Shown: piece by piece, positions 16,922-26,082 of the stretch
Layout of the letters: each line of letters starts with the position of its first letter
Numbering within the stretch: the stretch's first letter is position 1
Assembly (NCBI GenBank): GCA_964460845.1
Contig: CAYWRZ010000007.1
Span: 62,001-126,000, forward strand
Direction of reading: 5' to 3'
DNA length: 64,000 bases
From: CAYWRZ01 sp964460845
Lineage (GTDB): Bacteria; Bacteroidota; Bacteroidia; Flavobacteriales_D; UBA2798
Position numbers and translations under genes: made by a program
Notes under the pieces: generated by a model
Told to the model about the DNA's origin: nothing
Seen by the model: only the letters and a program-made list of their open reading frames with translations
Database searches by the model: none

Positions 16922-18703
16922 ATGTTTCAAAAAGCTTCTTTTTTGTGTGTGCTGCTGCTGCAGACGATAGTAGCTCAGGCGCAGCAGCTTACTTTACCAC
17001 AGGGGCATACCCCCGAAGAACGGGCGCTTCCGGCTTCGGAATACAATAAACCCCGTTCGGGTTCGCGTGCGGTGACTACGCCTCCGGAATTTCCCGTAAG
17101 GACAATGGCGCAATGGGAAGAGGTGCAGACGCTGGTACTGACCTGGACTTCCTTTCCGTATATCCAATCGCAGATTGTGAAGGCAGCGAGGCAAGAATGC
17201 CAGGTGCTGATTCATTGTGCCGATTCGGTGCAGGTGCGTAATTACCTTACCGGACAGGGGATTCCGCTCAGTAATGTCAATTTTATTCAAACGCCTTTTA
17301 ACAGCATTTGGATTCGCGATTACGGCGCGCATACGGTTTACAAAAATGCAGTCGATTCTTTGCTTTTGGTAGATTGGATATACAACCGTCCACGTCCCGA
17401 CGACGATGCCATTCCACAAGCCTATGCCACCTATAAAAATATCGGACTTTTCAGCACTTCTCAGGCGCCTCACGATTTGGTCAACACGGGCGGTAACTGG
17501 ATGGTGGACGGCTTCGGTACGGCTTTCGCGTCTAAACTTATTCTCGATGAAAACAGCCCGGGTAACCCTTATGGAGTGACGGCCAAAACCGAGGCGCAGA
17601 TCGATACCATTATGAAACATTTCATGGGGATTGATCGCTACATCAAAATGGAGACCCTGCCTTACGACGACATTCATCACATTGATATGCACATGAAGCT
17701 GCTCGACGAAGAGACGCTTTTGGTGGGAGAATATCCGCAGTCTGTTTCCGACGGGCCGCAGATAGAAGCCAATTTGCAATATGTGCTTAGCCAGTATAAT
17801 TCGGTGTTTGGCACGCCTTACAAAGTAATTCGTATTCCGCAGCCTCCGGCGGCGAACGGGAATCATCCCGGGCCTCCGTTTGGCAATGCTTCTTACCGTA
17901 CCTACACCAACAGCGTGTTTGTGAACAAAACCCTGATCGTGCCGGTGTACCGTCAGGAGTACGATACCATTGCCCTGCGGATTTTGCAGGATGCGCTTCC
18001 CGGTTATACCATTACAGGAATTGACGTGGATGATTTGCCCGGCAATAACCTTATCGGCATGGGCGGGGCTATACATTGCATTACCAATCTTATAGGAGCC
18101 GATAGTCCTTTGCTTATCAGTCACCAGTCGCTACGCGATACTTACGATACGCAGCATCCTTATACCGTTACGGCATTCGCGCAGCATAAGTCGGGCATTG
18201 CCTCGGCCACTTTGTATTATACCACCGATTTGCAGCAGCCCTATCAATCGGTACCGATGAGTGCTTCGGGAAGCGATTACTGGACAGCCGATATTCCTGC
18301 GCAGGCCGCGGGTACGAACCTGTATTATTATGTGAGCGCCACGGCACAGAGCGGGAAAACGCAGGTACGACCTATGACAGCGCCCGATGGGTATTTTCAG
18401 TTTAAGGTATTAGGCAGTTCGCCGGTAGCGGTAGATGAAACGGTACTTGCGCCGATGCTTCGCGTATTTCCGAATCCTGCTTCGGCCATTACCTGTGTGC
18501 CCTTAACTACTAACCGCGCTTTTGAGGGTTCGTTGCGCGTATATGATGTGTTGGGTCATTTGGTCGAAACCTTACATTCGGGATATTTTGCCGCAGGCGA
18601 ATCGAATTATTTTATTCGCGCCGAAACTTATACCCCCGGTGCTTATCTTATCGTGTTGGAAACTCCCGAGTCGCGCTGGGTACAACGACTAATGGTGCGT
18701 TAA
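16922..18703 (+). CDS. Secreted agmatine deiminase/peptidyl-arginine deiminase family protein with T9SS tail
   Basis: About 593 residues from the ATG at 16922, which begins a signal peptide cut after AQAQ. The guanidino-deiminase core (about 55-400) has the family catalytic set: Asp in WIRDYGAH, His in DDIHHIDMHMK and the nucleophilic Cys in GGAIHCITN. A beta-sandwich domain (about 410-500) and a T9SS type A tail (LRVFPNPAS to the end) follow, so it is exported and probably surface-attached. Related to the Porphyromonas peptidylarginine deiminase/agmatine deiminase family. The substrate (free agmatine or protein arginine) is not decided by sequence. Confidence 0.88.
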   Translation: MFQKASFLCVLLLQTIVAQAQQLTLPQGHTPEERALPASEYNKPRSGSRAVTTPPEFPVRTMAQWEEVQTLVLTWTSFPYIQSQIVKAARQECQVLIHCADSVQVRNYLTGQGIPLSNVNFIQTPFNSIWIRDYGAHTVYKNAVDSLLLVDWIYNRPRPDDDAIPQAYATYKNIGLFSTSQAPHDLVNTGGNWMVDGFGTAFASKLILDENSPGNPYGVTAKTEAQIDTIMKHFMGIDRYIKMETLPYDDIHHIDMHMKLLDEETLLVGEYPQSVSDGPQIEANLQYVLSQYNSVFGTPYKVIRIPQPPAANGNHPGPPFGNASYRTYTNSVFVNKTLIVPVYRQEYDTIALRILQDALPGYTITGIDVDDLPGNNLIGMGGAIHCITNLIGADSPLLISHQSLRDTYDTQHPYTVTAFAQHKSGIASATLYYTTDLQQPYQSVPMSASGSDYWTADIPAQAAGTNLYYYVSATAQSGKTQVRPMTAPDGYFQFKVLGSSPVAVDETVLAPMLRVFPNPASAITCVPLTTNRAFEGSLRVYDVLGHLVETLHSGYFAAGESNYFIRAETYTPGAYLIVLETPESRWVQRLMVR

Positions 18704-18718
18704 GCGATTGGTTTCGCT

Positions 18719-20659
18719 TTACTCGTCGAGCAATCCGGTTTCGAGTATTTCCTTTATGAGAAATCGTTTTTGCTGGTATTCGGCGGTGACAAAGGCATCG
18801 GCTATACCGGCACGAATCACTTTATCACGGAATTTATAGGCTTCATCGAGTGTCTCGAAATGACCGATGGTAAAACGGGTTACGCCATCATCGAGCTTTT
18901 GTTCTTCTACCTTTCCTATTTTCAGCAGCGCTTTGTAATTAAAGTCTTTGGGCAGTGTATAAGCACCTACCTGTATTTTGTAGATGAGCCCTGCTTTTTT
19001 CTTGAGCGCGTAAGCGGGTATAGCTGCCGAAGCAGTGTCGGATAATACAGGTATAACGTTATTTCCCGTGTGCGGGGGGACGGCTTTTTGTGTCGGCGAC
19101 GCGCGTACATAATCGCGGCTATAGCAAGCAATATCCAGTTGGATGTCGTAATAGCGGTCCGGTTTTTCGAAGTTGATTTCGCGTATTTCGGGAGAATGAT
19201 CGGCGATCAAAAAGTGGAGGGTGTAGCTACCTCCTTCGGGGAGATACAGGAAATAGCGTCCGTTGGGCTGCGTCTGATAAATTCCCTGTAATTGCCCCGA
19301 GTTTTTAGAATTCACGCGGATAGTTGCTCCGACTGCTTGATCATTATAGCTGATTTTGCCCTGAACGCTTAACAGTTTTACGTCGTTTTCTGTGAGTCCG
19401 GGTGTGGCCTGATAGACGATAGGATTGGGTCCCTGCGCTGTGGAAGCGAAATAGCCTGTTTTTCCATCGGCCGAAACTACGTAATGAAGCTCGTCTCCGG
19501 GTGTATTGAGCGGATAACCGAGGTTACGGGGAGCCGACCAATGGCCTTCGCCTTGATAATCGCTGCGGAAAAAATCATAGCCTCCCAATCCGGGGTGGCC
19601 GTCGGAGCTGAAAAGCAGAATCGTTCCGGAAGGATGAATAAAAGGCGTTTGTTCGTTACCCTGACTATTGATTGGGGCGCCGAGGTTGCGGACATCGCCC
19701 CAGGAGCCGTCGGCTTGCAAAGTAGCGCGGTACAGATCGTAACCGCCGTAACCGCCCGGGCGATTGCTGGAAAAATAGGCCGTGCGCCCATCGGGGGTAA
19801 CCGTGAGATGAGATTCGTCCCAGGGACTGTTGAGCTTGTTGCCGTATAATTTACGGGGCGGTTGAAAGCCGTTTTGATCCTTTCGACTGCTAAAAAGCTG
19901 CTGATCGGATCCCTCTGTGCCGCCCGAAAAGTAGAGTGTATGTGCATCGGCCGAAAGGCTTACGGCCTGATAAGGAAGAGCCGTAGAAAGACCGGCAACC
20001 GGCAGTGCTTCGTTCCATCGCAGGGAAGAGTCTTTCGCCGTAGTAAACAGTGTATAGGATTTCCCCGAACTGTCGGGCAGGGTCAAAAACAAGCCTTTTT
20101 CGTCGGGTGTGAGCAGAGGGCTAAGTCCTATTAAATGCTCACCCTTACTGGTTTTTTGTGGAGAAAGGATAACATTCGTCGGGTTTTTCAAGGCGGCTAT
20201 GGCAAAATGGCAAGCTGCGAGAAGTGCGGAGGCTTGCTGCCGTTGTGGAACATCGGGATGTTTTTCGCGAAGGTATTCTTCGAGTTGCACAATGGCTTCT
20301 TCGAAGCGGTAAGCCCGGTGTAAAGCCCTTGCATAATGTAGCCTGAAAGCGGAAGTATAGAACCGTTTGCGATCTGTTTTTTCAAAACGGATCAATGCTT
20401 CTTCGGCGGTAGAAGGCTGATAAGACAGGCATACTGCGGTAAGAAAAAGCAGCGATTGCTCAGCGGGATATTTCGTTTCGAGCTGGAGGTATAAAAGAGA
20501 AGCGGCACGATAGTTCCCTTTTTCCACCAGGCTTTCGGCTTGCAGGAACAGATCCTTATCGGATGTCGATTTTAGAAATTTCCCGGAAATTTTCTCCTGA
20601 GCCGACAATGCAGACGGGAGACACAGCAGCAATAGCCACAGCAGATTTTTTTTCCACAT
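18719..20659 (-). CDS. Exported TPR / PD40 beta-propeller / SPOR-domain protein
   Basis: About 646 residues from the ATG at 20659, which begins a signal peptide ending at ALSAQ. Order: TPR-like helices (about 25-140), PD40/WD40-like propeller blades (about 165-420, for example PDGRTAYFSSNRPGGYGGYDLYRA), a carboxypeptidase-regulatory-like beta domain (about 430-510) and a C-terminal SPOR-like domain (YKIQVGAYTLPKDFN to the end). The layout resembles the T9SS protein PorE, but the OmpA peptidoglycan-binding end is replaced by a SPOR-like one, which would also bind peptidoglycan. Role in T9SS or envelope organisation is inference. Confidence 0.78.
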   Translation of the reverse strand: MWKKNLLWLLLLCLPSALSAQEKISGKFLKSTSDKDLFLQAESLVEKGNYRAASLLYLQLETKYPAEQSLLFLTAVCLSYQPSTAEEALIRFEKTDRKRFYTSAFRLHYARALHRAYRFEEAIVQLEEYLREKHPDVPQRQQASALLAACHFAIAALKNPTNVILSPQKTSKGEHLIGLSPLLTPDEKGLFLTLPDSSGKSYTLFTTAKDSSLRWNEALPVAGLSTALPYQAVSLSADAHTLYFSGGTEGSDQQLFSSRKDQNGFQPPRKLYGNKLNSPWDESHLTVTPDGRTAYFSSNRPGGYGGYDLYRATLQADGSWGDVRNLGAPINSQGNEQTPFIHPSGTILLFSSDGHPGLGGYDFFRSDYQGEGHWSAPRNLGYPLNTPGDELHYVVSADGKTGYFASTAQGPNPIVYQATPGLTENDVKLLSVQGKISYNDQAVGATIRVNSKNSGQLQGIYQTQPNGRYFLYLPEGGSYTLHFLIADHSPEIREINFEKPDRYYDIQLDIACYSRDYVRASPTQKAVPPHTGNNVIPVLSDTASAAIPAYALKKKAGLIYKIQVGAYTLPKDFNYKALLKIGKVEEQKLDDGVTRFTIGHFETLDEAYKFRDKVIRAGIADAFVTAEYQQKRFLIKEILETGLLDE

Positions 20660-20735
20660 GGCAGGTAAGTGCAAGTAGGTTGAGACAACAATAATACTGT
20701 ATTTGTTTCAACCCCGCACCAAAAAAATCCGGGAA

Positions 20736-21398
20736 TTAGTAACGCAACTGATAGAATGTGGTATCGAAGGGAACCACATACACGGAATCTGAAAAGGTCT
20801 CCGTAGTGGCGTTACGTGTCACGAACCATTTCAGACGGGCGTAAGTGGCACCTGTACGCTGGCAGGTACGGATTACATTCACCACATCGCCGGTATAAGA
20901 GGTTGGCTGACTGTTACAGCAATCGTCGCAAGACGAAGCTTCGTTTTCGAGCTGGAAAATGAGCTTGTCGTTTTCGTCGAAGGGTGTATGGTTCACGATA
21001 TTTACCGATACTATGCCGACCGCATTCAGTATGTAGTGGCGGGTTTTGGTGCCTCCTTCAAAATGTTCGGCTGCTTCGCGGTTTTCTTGTGCAAAATGCC
21101 GTGGTGAGCTTAGTTCGATCACAAACTCGGCAGTAGAAGGTTTTTCGAAGCTGAGCGAATAACGTCCGTTAGCGTCAGTGACGGTACTGGCTGCGGTTTT
21201 ATACGCAGAGGAATATACCCCACCACCGATTTGCTGGTATTTCACCTTCACGCTTACGCCTTCGGCAGCGGTATTTACGCCTTTGGTGATCACGGAACCT
21301 TCGATGCCTACGGTTTTATTTTCGTTGTTTTTACGACAGGCGCTGTAAGTTACCGACAGCAGCACAAGACCCAGCACGAAAATGAGTTTGTGTATCAT
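20736..21398 (-). CDS. Lipoprotein with carboxypeptidase-regulatory-like domain
   Basis: 220 residues. The lipoprotein signal ends SVTYSAC (Cys21). Residues about 30-110 form a transthyretin-like/CarboxypepD_reg-type beta domain: GIEGSVITKGVNTAAEGVSVKVKY then DANGRYSLSFEKP. The C-terminal half has four clustered cysteines (SCDDCCN and TCQRTG) that could form disulfides in the periplasm. It overlaps the large T9SS type B gene by 4 bases (ATGA) and is translationally coupled to it, so it may help that protein at the surface. No precise function is assignable. Confidence 0.72.
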   Translation of the reverse strand: MIHKLIFVLGLVLLSVTYSACRKNNENKTVGIEGSVITKGVNTAAEGVSVKVKYQQIGGGVYSSAYKTAASTVTDANGRYSLSFEKPSTAEFVIELSSPRHFAQENREAAEHFEGGTKTRHYILNAVGIVSVNIVNHTPFDENDKLIFQLENEASSCDDCCNSQPTSYTGDVVNVIRTCQRTGATYARLKWFVTRNATTETFSDSVYVVPFDTTFYQLRY

Positions 21399-24300
21399 GG
21401 CTGTGCATTTAAAAGCGTCACAAAACCGTTACGTTCATAAAATTTCCCTTCGCCGTCGCGAAATGAAATTTCCCAAATATACACACCTTCAGGTGCTATA
21501 CGTCCTTCGTGGCGACCGTCCCATCCGGTGTGCAGTTCTGACGAAAAAAACACGAGCTGTCCGAGTCGGTTGTAAATCCGGAGCTGGTAGGTGTCAAAAT
21601 CGACATAGCCTGTAACGGGTTTGAACACGGGGTTTAGCCCGCCTACCGTAAACGCATTGGGTACCCAGAGCTTAGGTTCCATTACCGCGCAGCCTATGTT
21701 GGAATGACTGATTTCACTGATTCCGTAGCTGTTGGTCGTTTCTACCGCTTCGAGCAGGTAGCAGATTTCACCTGTGGTTTCGAGCAGGTTCCCGACCGGG
21801 TCGTCGTAATGGCGAAGATTTCCGGGGATTATAGCAATGGGATTAGCGTCAAAAATGCCGTTGAGGCTGCGATACAGCCTGTATTCCGCTATTTGTCCGT
21901 CCCAACCTGCGTAGGGATTCCAGCTTATCGTATTTACAAGGCTAAGGTCGTTGGGGGTAACCGATAGCAGGATTGTACGGCCATAGTTGGAAGTATAAGA
22001 GTCGTCGCCGCAACTGTCAACCACTACCGAGCGGTAATAATAGCTGTAGCTGTCGGTTTGGGCGCTGTAATCGGTAAAGGTAACCGGATTGGGCATGGCG
22101 GCACTCGTGCCGATAGTTTGGTAAGGTCCTGCGGGATGATCGGCGCGTTCAAAACGGTAGCGCGAACCCAGTGCCGCATCGGCAAAGCAGCGTATTTCTA
22201 CGGCGCTGTTAGTAACGGTAGCCGTTTGCAGGTAATGGAAAGAAGGTTGCTGCGGCTGGCGTACAAAGCGGGTGGTTTTATTCGACAGCGAAGTAATTCC
22301 GGCCTGATTGGAAAAAGCCCTCACCATATAGACGTAGTTCGAAAGCCGGTTAGCCGGGGCGTGGGTGTAGCTCAGTTGCTGCGTTTGCCCTAACAGCGTG
22401 AAAGGCCCCCCGTTTTCGGAAGCATAAATTTCATAGCGGTTTACTCCGGCTCTCCAGTTCAGGTAAGCGTTCCATTGCAGGTGAACGGCGCGTGCGCACA
22501 CATCGAACGAAGTGCTGACATAAATACTTTGCTGGAAAATTCCCATTGCGCTGGTGTTCGGACTGGAAGGAACGCCCGACCAGCAACTGTCGAAAGCAGC
22601 TACACCAAATATTTCAGAGCGGGTCGAAGCGTTCGACAAGAGGTAGTCGTAAAGCGTATTATTTCGGCCCCATACGGTATCGATTACCACCCAAAATCCC
22701 CCCTGATTTTGGAGTACGATATAGCCTTCGGTATCGGGCGAAGGATTTATTTCCCAGTTAATCAGGGCGCGTCCGGTGTTTTCATCGACCGTAACGGCAA
22801 TAATTTCGGGAGGCGGTGGTGGAAGAATGTCATCGAACGTTTTGCCCTGTACAGACGATACCGAGATACAGCCTGATAAATCTCTTGCTTCAATACGGTA
22901 ATTGAGCGAATCGTGGCAAACGGTGATGGTGTCGATATACGACTCCCGGCCGTAAGCGGTAGAGTCGATAAGCGTCCAGGTTCCTGCGGGGTACTCGCGA
23001 TAGATACGATACCAGCCCGAGGAGGTAGCGCTGTTAAGCGGGGTAAAAAGTCGGTTCCATTGCAGCACGGCCGTGCCGTTACCGGGATTATTTACCGTAA
23101 GGTGCATGGAAGAAATGGTGTCGCTTAGCGCTACCGTTCCGCTTCCGCATCCCGAGCGAAGAGCGATATGATAAGAACGGCTGCCGTTTTGCGCGTTGGC
23201 ACCTGTATGGGTATAGTTGTTTTGACTGTGTGTGGGAACCGTGCCAATCAGCGTGCTTCCGTTGTAAATTTCATATTGAATGAAGCAGTTGTAGGGGTCG
23301 GCGGGTGGTGTCCAGTAGAGCGTTACATCGCCATTGGGCGCTACGGCAGCGCATTGCGGGTCGGTGGCACTTAGTGGAGGAGGGCTAAGCAGCGTGACGC
23401 TTACCGTGGCCGGGCTCATTCCGGGAATTTGGCAGTAATCGTCCCATACCTGAAAATGAAAATCGTAAGTGGCTTGCGAAGCGCCTGCCGGCAGGTGTGC
23501 ACAATCGGTTTGCCAGTGCAGCGTATTGGTTACGCCTTGTGTGCCGCTGGTCGGCATGGGTGAGGTGAGCGTAGCGCAGGGGGGATTTGGGCAGCCTGCC
23601 GCCGCATCGTTAAAATTTGTGCCGAAAGCGATTCCGGACGCTTGTAAAGTAAGGGTTTGCGGACTGCCATCCTGCAGCCATTCGGGATCGCCTGCGGCAA
23701 GTGTGAAGCTGAGGGTTTCACCGGCATACAGGCTGGTCTGGAATGAAGTGCCTCCGAAAGGAGGCGTAATTTGCGGAGGGTTATTCGTACCACAGGGCAG
23801 TACGATCAGCGGGAGCTCGCGATATACCTCCGAAATTTTCTGTCCCTCGCGCCAGGAGGCGACGCATATCACCACATTGTATCTGCCGGTCGTAAAAGAG
23901 GTAAAGTTCAAATCCCCGTTTTGCGGATCAAGCGAAGAAGGTACGTTGTTGGGGTCGGTAGCGGTGCCGGGGGTAGGACTGGTCGCCGAAAAGCCGCTCT
24001 CGAAGGGGATTCCCGCCGGAAAAGCCGGAGGGTTGAACACGCCTGAAGAAATATGGTCGATGGGTGGGGCAAAGCTGAACACAAGCGAATCCACATCGGG
24101 ATCCTGTGCGCTTTGGTTGTAGGTGAAAGGCAGACCGGTACAAGCGGTGTAGAAGGGTACGGTAGAAAATCGCGGGGAGGAGTCGTAACAGGGTGAGCCC
24201 TGCTGATTCCGAAAGGCGTACATGAAAGAACGAAGTGTCAATCCGGTAGGAATGGGTTGCAAAAGGTTGTCGCAGGAAGCGCGGGAGTATGCGTCCCAGG

Positions 24301-24712
24301 TAAAAGCCCAGCCTTCGGCGGGGGGGATACCGGGCAGCGATACGGGGTCGGAGCGGAACGTGAACATTTCTACCGAATTGAGCGCTCCATCGGCACAATC
24401 GAGTGCGGGCGGACCTCCCGGCACGCTGCGGCAGGGTGGAGAAACGGGAGAAACGGAGATAAGCGTGACCGGAATTTGCGAGACCGAAGCATGATTCCAG
24501 ACCCGGATAGCCTGTCCGGTGGTAACCAGTCCTGTGCCGTAGCAGTCTCTGAAAATATGGAGTGAAAAAACGTATTGCCCCGTGCCGTTACAGGTCCAGG
24601 TGATGTCTCCTCCCAGCAAGTGCGTGGCGCTCGAGGAAGAGGGCAGGAGCAGCCAGCATCCCAATAAGATCCATGTGCGGTAAACGGTAAAAAATAATTT
24701 GCTCCGGGACAT
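21395..24712 (-). CDS. Giant secreted protein with T9SS type B (gliding-associated) C-terminal domain
   Basis: 1105 residues. A signal peptide (to about residue 29, SSSSAT) is followed by THLLGGDITWTCNGTGQYVF, an N-terminal signature I know from many large Bacteroidota surface proteins. The middle is a chain of fibronectin III-like/Ig-like beta domains (about 300-1000). The end (WVPNAFTVGGLNPVFKP through GVYIWEISFRDGEGK) is the type B T9SS/gliding motility C-terminal domain, which directs export without the type A tail. Likely an adhesin or surface filament. No enzymatic motif was seen. Confidence 0.85.
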   Translation of the reverse strand: MSRSKLFFTVYRTWILLGCWLLLPSSSSATHLLGGDITWTCNGTGQYVFSLHIFRDCYGTGLVTTGQAIRVWNHASVSQIPVTLISVSPVSPPCRSVPGGPPALDCADGALNSVEMFTFRSDPVSLPGIPPAEGWAFTWDAYSRASCDNLLQPIPTGLTLRSFMYAFRNQQGSPCYDSSPRFSTVPFYTACTGLPFTYNQSAQDPDVDSLVFSFAPPIDHISSGVFNPPAFPAGIPFESGFSATSPTPGTATDPNNVPSSLDPQNGDLNFTSFTTGRYNVVICVASWREGQKISEVYRELPLIVLPCGTNNPPQITPPFGGTSFQTSLYAGETLSFTLAAGDPEWLQDGSPQTLTLQASGIAFGTNFNDAAAGCPNPPCATLTSPMPTSGTQGVTNTLHWQTDCAHLPAGASQATYDFHFQVWDDYCQIPGMSPATVSVTLLSPPPLSATDPQCAAVAPNGDVTLYWTPPADPYNCFIQYEIYNGSTLIGTVPTHSQNNYTHTGANAQNGSRSYHIALRSGCGSGTVALSDTISSMHLTVNNPGNGTAVLQWNRLFTPLNSATSSGWYRIYREYPAGTWTLIDSTAYGRESYIDTITVCHDSLNYRIEARDLSGCISVSSVQGKTFDDILPPPPPEIIAVTVDENTGRALINWEINPSPDTEGYIVLQNQGGFWVVIDTVWGRNNTLYDYLLSNASTRSEIFGVAAFDSCWSGVPSSPNTSAMGIFQQSIYVSTSFDVCARAVHLQWNAYLNWRAGVNRYEIYASENGGPFTLLGQTQQLSYTHAPANRLSNYVYMVRAFSNQAGITSLSNKTTRFVRQPQQPSFHYLQTATVTNSAVEIRCFADAALGSRYRFERADHPAGPYQTIGTSAAMPNPVTFTDYSAQTDSYSYYYRSVVVDSCGDDSYTSNYGRTILLSVTPNDLSLVNTISWNPYAGWDGQIAEYRLYRSLNGIFDANPIAIIPGNLRHYDDPVGNLLETTGEICYLLEAVETTNSYGISEISHSNIGCAVMEPKLWVPNAFTVGGLNPVFKPVTGYVDFDTYQLRIYNRLGQLVFFSSELHTGWDGRHEGRIAPEGVYIWEISFRDGEGKFYERNGFVTLLNAQP

Positions 24713-24789
24713 GAGTATTGCTAAAGCGCGCTAACCTTCATTTAACGTAAACGTGGCCGTATTTGTTATATAGACGGATTTGCTTTTGT

Positions 24790-26079
24790 TCAGTTGCGCT
24801 TAAAATTACCCGCTACCACTTCAGTCAGCGTATCGGGGTCGAGGAAAGTGTGGGCCAGGTTTTGCAGCTTTTCGGCCGTAATGGCGTTGATGGTATGGAT
24901 ATACCGTTCGTAATGTGTGTAATCGAGTCCGTAAAACCAGGTGGATTTAAACCGGTCGGCCATGGCGAAGGGGCCTTCTGAATTGCGGAGAAAAGAGCCG
25001 AGCATATAGTTTTTGACCATTTCAAGCTCTTCGGCGGGAATCGGTTCTTCGCGCAGCCTTTGTATTTCGTGGTAAATTTCTTTCAGCGCCGCCCCAGCCA
25101 CTTCTGCGCCTACTTCTGTGGCAATGAAGAAATACCCTGTATCTTGCAGCGATACCATTGCCGAGCCTATTCCGTATGTATAGCCTTTGTCTTCGCGGAT
25201 ATTGGCCATCAGCCTTGAACCGAAATAGCCTCCCAAAGCTGTATTCAGCACCTGCATCGGCACAAATTCGGGATGCGTTTTATTGAAGAGGATTTTACCT
25301 ATCCGTATGCCGCATTGCAGCGCATTTTCTTTAGGAATGTTTACTTTTTCGGCTGCCGGAAACACAAAAGTACCGGTAGTATTGGGCGCTGCGGTATGCG
25401 TAAGCGGTGTTTTCCCGAACAGGCGGTTTATTTCTTCAAACACTTCGTCGCCGAATTGCCCCGAGGCAATAATCGTAAGGTTTTCGGGATGATAATAACG
25501 TTCAAAAAAACCTTTTATATCGGCGGTAGTGAGTAGGTCGAAATCTTCGGCAGAAGCCTGTTTTCCGTAAGGATGAGTGGGGCCGAAAAGCGTTTCGGTA
25601 AACTGCTTGCGCGCCAGAAATTCTACCTTGTCGGAGTTGACGATGAATTTTTGTTTGGCATTACTCAGGTTGGTTTCCAGCTCTTTTTCAGGAAATGTGG
25701 GTGCTTGCAGCATAGCGGCGACCAGGGGGGCCACCTCGTGAAAAACGCGGGTCAGGCAATGCAGCGTGAGGCCGGCTCTGTCATTGTCGATTTCGGGCTG
25801 AATAAAAGCTCCGTAAAAATCGATGGCTTCGGCCAGGGCCTGTGCGCTCATAGAGGCGGTGCCTTCGGTGAGCATCGAATTGGTGAAAGAAGCGCTCAGG
25901 ATTTTGTCTTGCTTCCGGATACCTGCATCGTAAATAAACTCGAGTCGCAATACGGGTTGCGATCCGCTGCGCAGGGCGAAAAAGGGAATACCGTTATCGA
26001 GCTTCAGCGCTTCGGGTTTTATAAGTTCGGCCGAAGCGATGGGATGGCGTTCGGGTGTTTGCTGTCGGTTGAGCGTCAT
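24790..26079 (-). CDS. M16-family peptidase homologue lacking the zinc motif
   Basis: 429 residues with the M16 (pitrilysin/MPP-like) fold: two alpha-beta halves, the second with GGYFGSRLMANIREDKGYTYGIGS, a conserved M16 C-terminal segment. The N-terminal position where active members have HxxEH reads SFTNSMLTEGT, so zinc ligands are missing. It follows the catalytic M16 gene by 3 bases, and the pair probably forms a heterodimer in which this is the non-catalytic, substrate-binding subunit, as known for MPP-alpha-type partners. No signal peptide is obvious. Confidence 0.87.
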   Translation of the reverse strand: MTLNRQQTPERHPIASAELIKPEALKLDNGIPFFALRSGSQPVLRLEFIYDAGIRKQDKILSASFTNSMLTEGTASMSAQALAEAIDFYGAFIQPEIDNDRAGLTLHCLTRVFHEVAPLVAAMLQAPTFPEKELETNLSNAKQKFIVNSDKVEFLARKQFTETLFGPTHPYGKQASAEDFDLLTTADIKGFFERYYHPENLTIIASGQFGDEVFEEINRLFGKTPLTHTAAPNTTGTFVFPAAEKVNIPKENALQCGIRIGKILFNKTHPEFVPMQVLNTALGGYFGSRLMANIREDKGYTYGIGSAMVSLQDTGYFFIATEVGAEVAGAALKEIYHEIQRLREEPIPAEELEMVKNYMLGSFLRNSEGPFAMADRFKSTWFYGLDYTHYERYIHTINAITAEKLQNLAHTFLDPDTLTEVVAGNFKRN

Positions 26080-26082
26080 AAG

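Noticed and set aside
16994..18124. 376-codon minus-strand open frame
   Set aside because: It is antisense to the agmatine deiminase-family gene, whose catalytic motifs and T9SS tail prove the plus-strand frame.
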